Positions 1-9,150 of a DNA stretch of 64,000 nt are shown piece by piece; within the stretch, counting starts at the first letter, position 1; every line of letters begins with the position of its first letter. A model generated the notes under the pieces. The model had not been told where the DNA came from and searched no databases. It saw only the letters and a program-made list of their open reading frames with translations. This stretch comes from Amycolatopsis sp. NBC_00345 (GTDB lineage: Bacteria > Actinomycetota > Actinomycetes > Mycobacteriales > Pseudonocardiaceae), in NCBI RefSeq assembly GCF_036116635.1, contig NZ_CP107995.1, positions 8,432,001 through 8,496,000 of the forward strand, read 5' to 3'. Made by a program: the position numbers and the translations under genes.

Positions 1-1
1 G

Positions 2-769
2 CGCCTGGCCATCGTCGTGGTGTGGCTGGGCAGCTGGGAGCTGGCCGGCCGGTACTGGATCGACCCGTTCTTCTACTCGATGCCGTCGAAGATCTGGGAA
101 CGGCTCGTCGAGTGGTTCTCCGCCGGCACCGACTTCGGCTCCATCTGGTACCAGATCCTGGTCACCGTCGAGGAGGCCGTGATCGGCTTCGTGCTCGGCG
201 CGATCCTGGGTGTGGTGCTCGGTGTGATACTCGGCCGCAGCCAGTACCTGGCCGACGTGCTGGCCCCGTTCATCAAGGCCGCCAACGCCCTCCCGCGTAT
301 CGTGCTCGCCGCGCTGTTCGTGATCTGGTTCGGCCTCGGCATGTCGTCGAAGGTCGCGACGGTGGTGGTGCTGGTGTTCTTCGCGGTGTTCTTCAACGCC
401 TTCACCGGCGCCCGCGAGGTGGACCGCAACCTGATCGACAACGCGCGCATCCTCGGCGCGTCGAGGTGGGCCGTGCTGAAGTCGATCGTGCTGCCGAGCG
501 CGACGTCGTGGATCCTCTCGTCGCTGCACGTGGCGTTCGGCTTCGCGCTGATCGGCGCGGTCGTCGGCGAGTACACCGGGGCCAAGGCGGGCATGGGCTT
601 CCTGATCTCCAACGCGCAGGGCACCTTCGACACCGCCGGGGTGTACGCCGGGATGCTGATCATCACCGTCGTCGCGATCCTGGCGGAGTGGGCCATCGGC
701 ACCGCGGAGTCGCGGCTCCTGCGCTGGCGCCCGCAGATGAACTCCTCCCAGTCCGGCCAAGGGATCTGA
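2..769 (+). CDS. ABC transporter permease, SsuC/TauC type (5' end outside window)
   Basis: Inner-membrane permease of a nitrate/sulfonate/taurine-type importer. The frame is open to the left edge, so the true start lies upstream; the GTG at 17 is only the first in-window candidate. Several hydrophobic helices are visible, and the EAA-type loop is seen around 'DNARILGASRWAVLKSIVLP', the cytoplasmic contact for the ATPase. It is followed one base after its stop by a substrate-binding lipoprotein gene, so the two are one operon; the ATPase gene is presumably upstream. The substrate cannot be told from sequence. Confidence 0.9.
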   Translation, partial: RLAIVVVWLGSWELAGRYWIDPFFYSMPSKIWERLVEWFSAGTDFGSIWYQILVTVEEAVIGFVLGAILGVVLGVILGRSQYLADVLAPFIKAANALPRIVLAALFVIWFGLGMSSKVATVVVLVFFAVFFNAFTGAREVDRNLIDNARILGASRWAVLKSIVLPSATSWILSSLHVAFGFALIGAVVGEYTGAKAGMGFLISNAQGTFDTAGVYAGMLIITVVAILAEWAIGTAESRLLRWRPQMNSSQSGQGI

Positions 770-770
770 G

Positions 771-1826
771 ATGCGTCTGAAAAGGACAGTCGCGGTCGCC
801 GCCGCGCTGCTGGTCACCATGGCGGGGGTCACCGCGTGCCGCGACTCGCGCCAGATCGACCTCGGCAGCGGCGGCAAGCCGCACATCAAGATCATGATCG
901 GCGGCCTGTCGAAGGTCATCTACCTGCCCGGTCAGCTCGCGCAGCAGATCGGCGCGTACGAGAAGCAGGGGCTGGACGTCGAGCTGTTCGACCAGCCCTC
1001 GGGCGCCAACGCCGAGACGTCGCTGCTCGCCGGCGAGGTGCAGGCCGTGGTCGGGTTCTACGACCACACCATCGACCTGCAGGCCAAGGAGCAGTGCATC
1101 ACCAGCGTCGTCCAGTTCTCGAACGTGCCGGGCGAGGCGGAGATGGTGTCCACCGCGAAGGCGGGTGAGATCCGGTCCGGCCAGGACTTCCGCGGCAAGA
1201 ACCTCGGTGTGACCTCACTGGGCTCGTCCACGGACTTCCTCACGAAGGCGCTCGCCGCCCGCGGCGGCGTCAGCAGCAAGGACTACACGCCGGTCAAGGT
1301 CGGCGCCGGGCAGACGTTCATCTCGGCGCTGCAGCAGGGCTCGATCGACGGCGGCATGACCACCGACCCGACGATCGCGCAGCTGACGAACACCGGCCAG
1401 GCCAAGATCCTGTACGACATGCGGACGGTCGCGGGCACCCAGGCCGCGCTCGGCGGGCTGTACCCGGCCAGCTCGCTGTACATGAGCTGCGAGATCGTGC
1501 ACCGCTACCCGGACATCGTGCAGAAGCTGGCCAACGCGTACGTCGAGTCGCTGCAGTGGCTTTCGAAGCACACGCCGGAGCAGGTCGCGGACGTCATGCC
1601 GCAGTCGTTCGCGGGCGGGGACAAGGCGTTGTACGTCAAGTCGCTCAAGGACAGCCTGCCGATGTTCACCAAGGACGGCCGGATGGACCCGGCCGGCGCG
1701 AAGAACGTGCTGAACGTGCTGGGCTCGTCGTCGAGCAACGTCAAGCCGAAGAAGGACAAGATCGACCTTTCGCAGACCTACACCACCCAGTTCGTGGACG
1801 CCGCGCACGCGCGTTCGGCGCAGTAG
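771..1826 (+). CDS. ABC transporter substrate-binding lipoprotein (NMT1/SsuA-like)
   Basis: Extracytoplasmic binding protein of the same importer. The N-terminus has a positively charged start, a hydrophobic stretch and a lipobox (VTAC, Cys about residue 23), so it should be lipid-anchored. The body has the periplasmic-binding type II fold typical of NMT1/SsuA/TauA proteins ('GGLSKVIYLPGQLAQQIGAYEKQGL' region, then 'GVTSLGSSTDFLTKALAA'). Length (351 aa) is normal for the family. The start follows the permease stop by one base, implying translational coupling. The ligand (sulfonate, nitrate or a pyrimidine precursor) is undetermined. Confidence 0.88.
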   Translation: MRLKRTVAVAAALLVTMAGVTACRDSRQIDLGSGGKPHIKIMIGGLSKVIYLPGQLAQQIGAYEKQGLDVELFDQPSGANAETSLLAGEVQAVVGFYDHTIDLQAKEQCITSVVQFSNVPGEAEMVSTAKAGEIRSGQDFRGKNLGVTSLGSSTDFLTKALAARGGVSSKDYTPVKVGAGQTFISALQQGSIDGGMTTDPTIAQLTNTGQAKILYDMRTVAGTQAALGGLYPASSLYMSCEIVHRYPDIVQKLANAYVESLQWLSKHTPEQVADVMPQSFAGGDKALYVKSLKDSLPMFTKDGRMDPAGAKNVLNVLGSSSSNVKPKKDKIDLSQTYTTQFVDAAHARSAQ

Positions 1827-1830
1827 TCCA

Positions 1831-1869
1831 GGGGTGCCCGCCCGTCCGGGCGGTGGGCGGGCATCCCCC
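1831..1869 (+). terminator. GC-rich hairpin after the ABC operon
   Basis: Inverted repeat just after the substrate-binding protein stop: the left arm GGGGTGCCCGCC pairs with GGCGGGCATCCCC (one bulge) over a short GC-rich loop. No U-tract follows, as is usual in high-GC actinomycetes. Confidence 0.65.
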
Positions 1870-1871
1870 GA

Positions 1872-1920
1872 AAGTCCGTGAAAGCCGCATAACCATCCCC
1901 CATGCGGCTTTCACGGACTT
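1872..1920. repeat. 19-bp perfect palindrome arms (hairpin)
   Basis: Arms 1872-1890 and 1902-1920 are perfect inverted copies (left arm begins AAGTCCGTGAAAG) around an 11-base loop of 1891-1901. It lies directly after the GC-rich terminator and could be a second, bidirectional terminator, or one of the long palindromes that recur in this window. Confidence 0.75.
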
Positions 1921-2082
1921 CTGTGTATACAAAGGAGAATCGGGACATTTGGTGAATTGTTCCCGAGATATGAAGACCCTTCGAAAGTAGCTACCTATCA
2001 GCGCGTGTGAATCCAACACTGTTACCGGTGCGCACCACCTGCGACTCCCCGAGTCCCCATCGGTGATCAGATTGGACCCCGC

Positions 2083-2796
2083 ATGAACCTCTCTTCACGG
2101 ACCGTCCGGGCGCTGGCGGTCGCCGCCGTCGCGGCGGCGAGCCTCTCGGCCGCGGCCGGCACGGCGAGCGCGACGCCGATGTTCGGCGCGCACTTCCACG
2201 GGCAAGCCTTCTCGGGCGGTAACTGGGGCGGTTACGCCAGCAAGGGCAGCTTCACCACCGCGACGGCGAGCTGGAAGGAGCCTTCGGTCACCTGCAACTC
2301 CAGCAACGACCTGTTCGCCCCGTGGGTGGGCATCGACGGTGACGGATCGTCCACTGTGGAGCAGACGGGCGTGGCCACCGACTGCTCGAGCGGCAGCGCG
2401 GTCTACCAGGCCTGGTACGAGATGTACCCGGCCGCGCCGGTGTACTACTCCGAGTCGGAGGCGCCGGTCAAGGCGGGTGACAGCTTCACCGCGACCGTGA
2501 CGCGCTCGGGGAACTCCTACAAGCTGGACATCAGCGACACCACCGCGGGCTGGTCGAAGACGACCACCCAGTCGCTGAACGCAGAGCACTCCACGGCGGA
2601 GGCCATCATCGAGTCGCCCACCGACTCGTACCCCTCGATCAACGGCGGCATCTCGTTCAGCGGGGTGAAGTTCGACGGCAAGAACCTTGCTGACACCAGC
2701 CCCGAGGGCCTCGACGCGGACGACGGCGGCAGCAAGACCTACAGCCCGGGCGCGATCGGCTCGGACGGCCAGAGCTTCACGATGACGGAGCACTGA
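2083..2796 (+). CDS. Secreted G1-family glutamic endopeptidase (eqolisin-like)
   Basis: Predicted secreted acid protease. An N-terminal signal peptide (about residues 1-30, ending near ASA) precedes a beta-sandwich domain that starts NWGGYAS. The catalytic pair of the G1 family, Gln and Glu, is visible as Q94 in VEQTG and E177 in AEAIIESP. The WVGIDG motif before the Gln matches the family. Length (237 aa) suits a bacterial G1 enzyme with little or no propeptide. It stands alone, with hairpins on both sides. The assignment rests on motif recognition; substrate and pH optimum are unknown. Confidence 0.85.
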   Translation: MNLSSRTVRALAVAAVAAASLSAAAGTASATPMFGAHFHGQAFSGGNWGGYASKGSFTTATASWKEPSVTCNSSNDLFAPWVGIDGDGSSTVEQTGVATDCSSGSAVYQAWYEMYPAAPVYYSESEAPVKAGDSFTATVTRSGNSYKLDISDTTAGWSKTTTQSLNAEHSTAEAIIESPTDSYPSINGGISFSGVKFDGKNLADTSPEGLDADDGGSKTYSPGAIGSDGQSFTMTEH

Positions 2797-2811
2797 CCGA
2801 AGTTTGCTGAC

Positions 2812-2840
2812 GGGGGCGCCTTCCTGGTGGGGGCGCCCCC
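2812..2840. terminator. Bidirectional hairpin terminator
   Basis: Nine-base perfect arms GGGGGCGCC (2812-2820) and GGCGCCCCC (2832-2840) lie between two convergent genes, the G1 peptidase and the monooxygenase. Confidence 0.7.
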
Positions 2841-2844
2841 CGCT

Positions 2845-3174
2845 TCAGTGTTCGGGCTCGCGCTCGAACCCGTAGGACCGCTCGACGCGCGCGACGCGGA
2901 GGTCGTACTCCTCGTACCACTCCGCGCGGCCCCGGCGCCGGCTCTCGGTGTGCTCGACATTCCTGCGCCACCCGGCGATGGCCGCCTCGTCCGTCCAGTA
3001 GGACACCGTGATGCCCAGGCCGGACGCATCGCGCACGGCCGTCTCGCCGAGGTAGCCCGGCTGCGTTGCGGCGAGGGCCGACATCCGGCTCGCGCGCTCG
3101 GCGTAACCGTGGTCGCCCTCGGTTCGCCGGGACGTGAAGATCACGGCGTAGTACGGGGGTTCTGGTCTCTGCAT
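2845..3174 (-). CDS. Antibiotic biosynthesis monooxygenase (ABM) domain protein
   Basis: Small dimeric alpha+beta barrel protein of the ABM family, about 109 aa. The opening 'YYAVIFTSRR', the central 'SYWTDEAAIAGWR' and the closing 'WYEEYDLRVARVERSYGF' fit family members annotated as putative heme-degrading or quinone-forming monooxygenases. I chose the Met at 3174 (MQRPEPPYY) because family proteins begin near it; an upstream ATG at 3189 would add five residues. It is convergent with the G1 peptidase gene. The actual substrate is unknown. Confidence 0.75.
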   Translation of the reverse strand: MQRPEPPYYAVIFTSRRTEGDHGYAERASRMSALAATQPGYLGETAVRDASGLGITVSYWTDEAAIAGWRRNVEHTESRRRGRAEWYEEYDLRVARVERSYGFEREPEH

Positions 3175-3220
3175 GCTCGGTGTATACAACGTTGGCCGGT
3201 CCGTTCGCCAGCGATTTCCC

Positions 3221-3916
3221 TCAGTTCTGCAGCGCCCCGACGGCCCAGGCGACGACCATGACCCCGACCAGCAACGCGATCACGGCCTGCAGCATCATCG
3301 TCATCTTCGCCCAGATCTTCAGCGGCATCACGTCGGTGGGGCTGAACGCGGTGGCGTTGGTGAAGGCCAGGTAGAGGTAGTCCAGGTAGCGGGGCTCCCA
3401 GTCGTCGTGGGTCAGCTCGGGGCTGCCCATCTGGGGGAACTGCAGGTCCGCGTACTGGGCCAGCCCGTCGGCCCGCCGCGCCGAGCCGCCGCGGTCGAAC
3501 TCCCAGTACCAGAGCGAGAACACGACGATGTTCGTCCAGTAGACGATGCCGCCGCTGGCCAGCACCTGGACCGCGTGCCCGCCGAACGACCCGTCCGCGA
3601 TGCCCAGCACCAGCCGCACGGCCGACCCGCCGTTCGCGACGCTCACCACCGCCACCATGGCCAGCGACACGATCCGCTCGACGGTGCTGAACTCGCCCAT
3701 CTTCCCGGGGTTGATCAGCAGCAACGCGACGATCAACAGCACCGACAGCGAAGGCAGCAGCCACCACGGCGCCAGCACCACCTCGTGCGGCAGCACGAGC
3801 TGCAACGCGAGCGTCGCCACCACCACGCCGGTCGCCGGCCACCGCGTCTCGCCATCGGTGGTCCGTCGCCACGCCGGCAGCTGGGTGCTGTTGTCCTGCG
3901 GATCCGGTGAAGTCAC
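3221..3916 (-). CDS. DUF1345-like integral membrane protein
   Basis: A 231-residue membrane protein with about five hydrophobic helices (roughly residues 28-45, 50-66, 80-105, 125-145 and 205-228). The segment YLAFTNATAFSPTDVMPL before the last helix resembles the conserved 'TDV' region of DUF1345 proteins and, more loosely, the pore region of two-helix ion channels. Function is unknown. It has no clear operon partner, with a 61-base gap to the macrodomain gene upstream of it on the + map. Confidence 0.55.
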   Translation of the reverse strand: MTSPDPQDNSTQLPAWRRTTDGETRWPATGVVVATLALQLVLPHEVVLAPWWLLPSLSVLLIVALLLINPGKMGEFSTVERIVSLAMVAVVSVANGGSAVRLVLGIADGSFGGHAVQVLASGGIVYWTNIVVFSLWYWEFDRGGSARRADGLAQYADLQFPQMGSPELTHDDWEPRYLDYLYLAFTNATAFSPTDVMPLKIWAKMTMMLQAVIALLVGVMVVAWAVGALQN

Positions 3917-3977
3917 CAGCTCACGGTAGGGCCGGAGCGGGCGGTGCGCTCAGGTGCCGCGCCGGAGCGGCCCGCCG

Positions 3978-4487
3978 TCACAGGGCGGCGGCGAAAACGT
4001 CGTAGGCGGCCTGGTCGAAGAGGACGAAGCGGACCGTTTTGATTTCCGGCGCGAGTGTCTCGTGGACGGTCGCCACCGCGATGCGGGCCGCGTCGGGCAG
4101 CGGCCAGCGGTAGACGCCCGTCGAGATCGCGGGGAACGCCACGCTCTGGGCGCCCAGCTCCTCGGCGACTCGGAGGGAGTTGCGGTGGCAGTCGGCCAGC
4201 AGGGACGAGCGGTCCTCCTCCGCGGACCAGACCGGGCCGACCGTGTGCACGACCCAGCGGGCCGGCAGCCGTCCCGCCGTCGTGGCCACCGCCTGTCCCG
4301 TCTTCAGGCCCTTGCCGTAGTGGCCGGCGCGCAGGTCCCGGCAGGCGGCCAGGATCTCCGGGCCGCCCTTGCGGTGGATGGCGCCGTCGACCCCGCCACC
4401 GCCGAGCAGCGACGAGTTCGCCGCGTTGACCACCACGTCCACCTCCTGGGCCGTGATGTCGCCGAGAACCAGCTCGATAACGCTCAT
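3978..4487 (-). CDS. Macrodomain protein (O-acetyl-ADP-ribose deacetylase-like)
   Basis: Compact macrodomain of about 169 aa that binds or hydrolyses ADP-ribose derivatives. The signature is clear: GDIT at the N-terminus, VVNAANSSLLGGGGVDGAIH (ADP-ribose loop 1), and PAISTGVYRWP (loop 2). These match the MacroD/YmdB class, which removes acetyl from O-acetyl-ADP-ribose and mono-ADP-ribose from proteins. Start at ATG 4487 (MSVIEL) is preferred; ATG 4496 would add three residues. It follows the LAL regulator on the same strand with a gap of about 40 bases. Confidence 0.88.
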   Translation of the reverse strand: MSVIELVLGDITAQEVDVVVNAANSSLLGGGGVDGAIHRKGGPEILAACRDLRAGHYGKGLKTGQAVATTAGRLPARWVVHTVGPVWSAEEDRSSLLADCHRNSLRVAEELGAQSVAFPAISTGVYRWPLPDAARIAVATVHETLAPEIKTVRFVLFDQAAYDVFAAAL

Positions 4488-4534
4488 GTCACCCATTGTG
4501 GTCTGGTCAGCGGGTTTCACCGGGCGCGCCGGGG

Positions 4535-7522
4535 TCAGGCCGGCATCTTCCGGGCCACGTCCGTTCGCGACCGGGCGCCCAGCTTGCGCAGGACTTTCGC
4601 CACGTGCTGCTCGACCGTCCGCGGGGAAAGGAACAGCCCGTCGGCGATCTCGCGGTTCGTGCGGCCCTCCGCGAGCATCCGGGCGACCTCGTGTTCCCGC
4701 GGCGAAAGCTCCTGTCCGTAACCCCGGCGCCCGCGCTGCGAAGGGGCCCACGCGCCGTGTTCGCGCAGGTGGTGGCGACAGCGGCCGGCGTCCCGCGTCG
4801 CGCCCAAGCTCTCGTACGCCGTGGCCGCGGCGGACAGTGACTCGACGGCCGCGCGTTGCCCCGCGGCCAGCCGCAGCATCGCGGCGCGCTCGTGCATCGA
4901 CGTCGCCAGGTACGGCATCGGCAGGCGCGCGTACGCCTCGGCCGCCTCGTCGAACAGCGCGGCCGCGGCCAGGTGCTTGCCGCGCGCGCCCGTCAGCACG
5001 GCGTGGCCGGCGTGCAGCGCGGCGGCCGCGACCGGCGCGTCCCGGCCCGCGGTGCCGCGCGCGAACTCCTCGACCAGTACATCGGCGTCCGGCCAGCGGC
5101 CCGCTCGCGCGTACGCCTCCGCCGCGGCCGGCACCAGCGACGCCGCCCAGACCCAGACTCCCTTGCGCCGCGCGGCATCCGCGGCGACGTCGGCGGTCGC
5201 GCAGGCGCCTTCGACGTCGTCCGCCGCCAGCTGCACGCCGATCAGCACCGAGGCCGCCGAGAGCACCACCGGGATCGGGCCGGCGGCGGGCGAGTGCACC
5301 GACGCGGCGGCCAGGAACCGTTGTGCCGCAGCGAATTCACCCCGTACCGCGGCGAGGCCGCCGAGCACCAGCGACGTCTCCATCACGATCGGGCCCAGCT
5401 CGGGGTAGCCGGCGCGCACGTCCTCCGCTGTCTCGGCCAGGCCGTCCCACGAACCGCGGAACCACGCGAGCCGCGCCTGCGTGCCGCGGATCAGGCCCAT
5501 CGTGTACAGCGCGCCTGTCTCCGTCGCGCGGCGCGCGCCCTCCGTGACCAGGCGATCCGCGCGGTCGAGGCGCCCGGACCACGACTGCGCGTCCGCCAGG
5601 TTGCACCAGAGCCTCGCCAGCTGGACCCGCTCCGCGACACTCGCCGCGGTCTCCGGCAGCGCCTCGAACTCCGCCCACGCCGAGCCGTCGCCGATGTGCG
5701 ACGCGTTGGTGATGCGGTCCACCGTGAGCGCCAGCCGCAGCTCCGGGTCGGTCAGCTTCGCGTGCACGTCCCGAGCGCGGCGCATCCAGCTCTCGTGCCA
5801 GGACAACGGTGTCAGCCCGTCGATCGGCTGCGCCAGCAGGTTGATCCCGCGCGCGGCCGGCTCCGGCGCGTCCACCAGTTCGCCGACGGCCTTCTCCACC
5901 TCGACCCGCCCGCGTTCGAGCCGGCCGATCGTGCGGACCAGCAGCATGCCGAGGGAGAGGCGGATCGTCCCGCGGACCGTCTGCGGCAGCGGCCGGTCTT
6001 CGAGCACGCGCTCCAGCGTCTCGATCACGTCGGGCCGGAAGCCGCGCAACGCGACCTGGCTCAGCTTCGTCGCCAGCCGACCGACGTCGTCGGCGTCCGC
6101 CGCCGCGAGCACCGACTGCAGCAGGTTGATCGCGCGGGAGGTCTCACCGAGGACGATCGCCTCGTCGGCCGCCGCTTCCGCGTAGTGGCGCCATTTCTCC
6201 ATCCGTCCGGCCGCCCGCGCGTGATGGGCCAGCAGGGGGAGCGGCGGGTCCGGCGCGTCGGCCAGGACGCGAATCGCCTCGGCGTGCAGCAGCGTCCGCT
6301 CGGGCCCGCTCACGGTGTCGTACACGGCCTTGCGTGCGAGCGGATGCCGGAAGCCGTAACGGTTTTCGCCCACCTCGGCCAGCAGTCCACCGGCCAGCGC
6401 GGCGAGCAGCGCCGTCCGCAGCGACTCCTCGCCCAGCCCCGCGACGTCGCCGAGCATCGTGGGCTCCGCGGCGAAGTCCAGCACCGCCGCGGCCCGCGTG
6501 AGCTGCGCCGCCTGCTCGGGCAGCGCGTTCAGCCGCTCGGTGACGGACTCGCGCAGCGGCGCCGGGACCTCGAGGCTTTCGAGGAGCCGGTCCGACAGCA
6601 CCTCGCCCGCGTCCCGCAGCGCGCGCAGCGTTTCCTCGGCCACAAAAGGAATCCCGGCCGTGCACTCATGCAGCTTCACGGCGAACTCGTCCGTGACGCG
6701 GGGCAGTTCGAGGAGGCCGGCGGCCATCGTGCGCACCGCCGTCACGTCGAGCGGCCCGAGCGCGACGCGTGCCGTGTGGACGGTCGGCGCCGTGCGCACC
6801 AGCGGCCCCGGCCACCCCGTGCGGTAGCCCACCACCACGGCGAGCTCCGGCGGCAGGTCCGCGGCCAGGAACCGGATCAGGTCGAGGGTGTCGTCGTCGG
6901 CCCACTGCAGGTCGTCGACCAGCAGCAACGTCGGCCCACAGGCGACGAGCAACTCCCGGAACGCGCGGAACACCCGATGCCGCCGCACCCCTGGCTCCAC
7001 CGGCGACTCGGGTGTCGGCGGCAGACGGTCGGCCAGCTCCGGCAGCAACGGGCGGAGCACTCCGGCGACCGGGCTGAGCGGGCCGAGGGGGTGGCCGGTT
7101 GTGATGGTGGGCGGGATTTGCCGGTCGTGCGGGTCTGACGAGCTGGGCGGACCGGGCGGGTTGGGCGGGTTGGGCGACTCAGGCACGCTGCGCAGGTCGG
7201 CCACGCCACCGCCACCCGAGCCGGCTGTGTCGAACCGTTCACCCACGGAGCGCAGGGCTTCCAGCACCGGTCCGTACGGGAAGGGCTCGCGAAGCTGCTG
7301 GCACCGGCCGGTCAGCACGCGGCCGTCCGCGAATTCGGGCCGTCGCGCGAGTTCGGCCAGCAGCCGGCTACGGCCCATGCCCGGCTCGCCCTCGATCAGC
7401 ACCGCGGCGGGCCGGTGGCCGAGCACCTCGACCACGGCGGCGAGTTCCCGTTCCCGGCCAGCGAACGCGGTGGGCCCGGTACGCACCGAAACCGACGTCG
7501 GGCGTGAGACGGCTTGCCACAT
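4535..7522 (-). CDS. Large ATP-binding LuxR-family (LAL) transcriptional regulator
   Basis: A 995-residue regulator. The N-terminal AAA-like NTPase module has Walker A GEPGMGRSRL near residue 45 (the usual Lys is replaced by Arg) and Walker B LLLVDDLQWAD near residue 205. A long TPR-like helical middle follows, and the C-terminus is a LuxR helix-turn-helix (LSPREHEVARMLAEGRTNRE, then FLSPRTVEQHVAKVLRKLGA). LAL proteins are usually pathway activators in actinomycetes. ATG 7522 is chosen because AGGAGG lies five bases upstream; a GTG at 7525 also exists. The Walker A Arg may weaken ATP hydrolysis. No target cluster is evident next to it. Confidence 0.9.
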   Translation of the reverse strand: MWQAVSRPTSVSVRTGPTAFAGRERELAAVVEVLGHRPAAVLIEGEPGMGRSRLLAELARRPEFADGRVLTGRCQQLREPFPYGPVLEALRSVGERFDTAGSGGGGVADLRSVPESPNPPNPPGPPSSSDPHDRQIPPTITTGHPLGPLSPVAGVLRPLLPELADRLPPTPESPVEPGVRRHRVFRAFRELLVACGPTLLLVDDLQWADDDTLDLIRFLAADLPPELAVVVGYRTGWPGPLVRTAPTVHTARVALGPLDVTAVRTMAAGLLELPRVTDEFAVKLHECTAGIPFVAEETLRALRDAGEVLSDRLLESLEVPAPLRESVTERLNALPEQAAQLTRAAAVLDFAAEPTMLGDVAGLGEESLRTALLAALAGGLLAEVGENRYGFRHPLARKAVYDTVSGPERTLLHAEAIRVLADAPDPPLPLLAHHARAAGRMEKWRHYAEAAADEAIVLGETSRAINLLQSVLAAADADDVGRLATKLSQVALRGFRPDVIETLERVLEDRPLPQTVRGTIRLSLGMLLVRTIGRLERGRVEVEKAVGELVDAPEPAARGINLLAQPIDGLTPLSWHESWMRRARDVHAKLTDPELRLALTVDRITNASHIGDGSAWAEFEALPETAASVAERVQLARLWCNLADAQSWSGRLDRADRLVTEGARRATETGALYTMGLIRGTQARLAWFRGSWDGLAETAEDVRAGYPELGPIVMETSLVLGGLAAVRGEFAAAQRFLAAASVHSPAAGPIPVVLSAASVLIGVQLAADDVEGACATADVAADAARRKGVWVWAASLVPAAAEAYARAGRWPDADVLVEEFARGTAGRDAPVAAAALHAGHAVLTGARGKHLAAAALFDEAAEAYARLPMPYLATSMHERAAMLRLAAGQRAAVESLSAAATAYESLGATRDAGRCRHHLREHGAWAPSQRGRRGYGQELSPREHEVARMLAEGRTNREIADGLFLSPRTVEQHVAKVLRKLGARSRTDVARKMPA

Positions 7523-7962
7523 CACGACCTCCTCGGCCGGTGTCCGTTTCGTCGGAAGTTCGTCGGGAGCGTAAGCAGCGCGTCCGGGGCCGTAAACCGG
7601 CCGTCGAACTGCGGGTGCGCACGCCGCTCACACATCTGCGTACGCACGGTCACCGGTTGGCAGGCGAATGTTCGGCCGGAAATAACCATGAGTGCGAAAC
7701 TTCGGCCGTTCGCCCGGTTCTGGGCTGGTTACCACTTTCCAGTCCTGCTCGCGGCTACCGAAAGTAGTTGCCGGAATCCCTACTTAAGGACGGTCCCCGA
7801 CCCCGGTTAGGACGTCCGGAGCAGGGGATTGGCCCAGCGGGAATGCGTATACCTATCCGCACTGCACCCCTATTGCAGCGGCTTGGGGCACGAAGCAGGC
7901 TCTCACCCCGGGGGGAGCGCCGCGTGGCCGATCAGGTGCCGCGCGTAATCACGAGGAGACCC
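7523..7962. other. 440-base intergenic region between divergent genes
   Basis: Lies between the starts of the LAL regulator (minus) and the S1 protease (plus), so it must hold both promoters. I see no convincing ORF, strong inverted repeat or RNA gene. An ACGAGGAG ribosome site ends it at about 7951-7958. Confidence 0.6.
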
Positions 7963-9060
7963 ATGAAGATCATCAGATTCCTCGGTATCGCCGCAGCCGC
8001 CGCCGCGACGGCGGGAACGCTGGCCGGGGTCACCACCCCGGCGGCGGGTGCCACCACGTTGTTGAACCCCGACATGGTGCCGGCGATGCAGCGCGACCTG
8101 GGGCTGACCCACGATCAGGCGATCGCGCGGCTGGCGAGCGAGGACGCCGCGTCGAAGGTCGGCCAGTCGCTGGAAGCCGCGCTCGGCGACAGCTTCGGCG
8201 GGCTGACCTACGACGCCGCGACGGGCAAGGCCCGGGTGGCCGTCACCAGCCCGGCGCTGGTGGAGCGGGTCCGCGCGGCCGGCGCGGAGGCCCAGGTGGT
8301 TCGGTACAGCGTCCGCCAGCTCGACTCCGCCGTCACCAAGCTGAACGCCGGCGAGCAGACCGCGGCGAAGGCGGTCACGAGCTGGGGTGTCGACCCGGCG
8401 AGCAACCGCGTCACGGTGACTGTCCTCAATGGACAGCGAGCCGCGGCGGAGTCCTTTGTGAACTCCTCCGGTGTGGACGCTTCCTCGGTGCAGTTCGTCG
8501 AGGCCGCGCAGGCGCCGAAACTGCACTACAACGTGCTCGGTGGTGATGCCTACTACATCGGCGGCTCGTCCCGTTGCTCCGTGGGCTTCTCGGTGAGCGG
8601 CGGTTTCCTGACCGCCGGCCACTGCGCCGCGCTCACCGGCGGCGGCGCGCTGACCGGGTACAACCGCGTGTCGATGGGCTCGTTCTCCAGCTACCGGTTC
8701 CCGGGCAGCGACTACGCGTTCGCGCGGGTCAACAGCAACTGGACGCCGGTCGGCCAGATCAACAACGGCACCCGCGTGTCCGGCTCGACGGCCGCCGCGG
8801 TGGGCGCCTCGGTCTGCAAGTCCGGCTCCACCACGGGCTGGACCTGCGGCACCATCCGCGCGAAGAACCAGACCGTGCGCTACGCCGAGGGCACCGTCAC
8901 GGGCATGGTCCTGACGAACGCGCACTCGGACTCCGGCGGCTCGTTCATCAGCGGCAACCAGGCGCAGGGCCTGCTTTCCGGCGGTGACACCGTGAACACC
9001 TACTACTTCCCGGTGACCACCGCGCTGTCCGCGACCGGCACCACGCTGGTCCGCGGCTGA
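7963..9060 (+). CDS. Secreted S1-family serine protease, streptogrisin/alpha-lytic type
   Basis: Secreted chymotrypsin-fold protease made as a pre-pro-enzyme of 365 aa. A signal peptide covers about residues 1-27. A prodomain typical of streptogrisins ('MVPAMQRDLGLTHDQAIARL') runs to about residue 185, and then the mature domain follows. The catalytic triad is visible: H220 in TAGHCA, D250 in GSDYAFARV and S324 in HSDSGGSF. The start is ATG 7963, preceded by ACGAGGAG; the frame is open further upstream but has no signal peptide there. It stands alone, with a strong terminator behind it. Confidence 0.92.
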   Translation: MKIIRFLGIAAAAAATAGTLAGVTTPAAGATTLLNPDMVPAMQRDLGLTHDQAIARLASEDAASKVGQSLEAALGDSFGGLTYDAATGKARVAVTSPALVERVRAAGAEAQVVRYSVRQLDSAVTKLNAGEQTAAKAVTSWGVDPASNRVTVTVLNGQRAAAESFVNSSGVDASSVQFVEAAQAPKLHYNVLGGDAYYIGGSSRCSVGFSVSGGFLTAGHCAALTGGGALTGYNRVSMGSFSSYRFPGSDYAFARVNSNWTPVGQINNGTRVSGSTAAAVGASVCKSGSTTGWTCGTIRAKNQTVRYAEGTVTGMVLTNAHSDSGGSFISGNQAQGLLSGGDTVNTYYFPVTTALSATGTTLVRG

Positions 9061-9077
9061 ACCTCGCCGGTGAAACG

Positions 9078-9124
9078 GAGAAGGGCGGGTTGAGTGCCTC
9101 CAGAGCACTCAATCCGCCCTTCTC
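9078..9124. terminator. Strong bidirectional terminator
   Basis: Arms 9078-9097 and 9105-9124 pair over about 20 bases with a single mismatch and a seven-base loop. It lies between the convergent S1 protease and SsgB-like genes. Confidence 0.8.
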
Positions 9125-9150
9125 CCACTGTGCCGCGGGATCGGCAGGTC

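Noticed and set aside
7768..7962. The N-terminal extension of the S1 protease frame
   Set aside because: The 65 extra residues precede a clear signal peptide beginning at ATG 7963, which has its own ribosome site.
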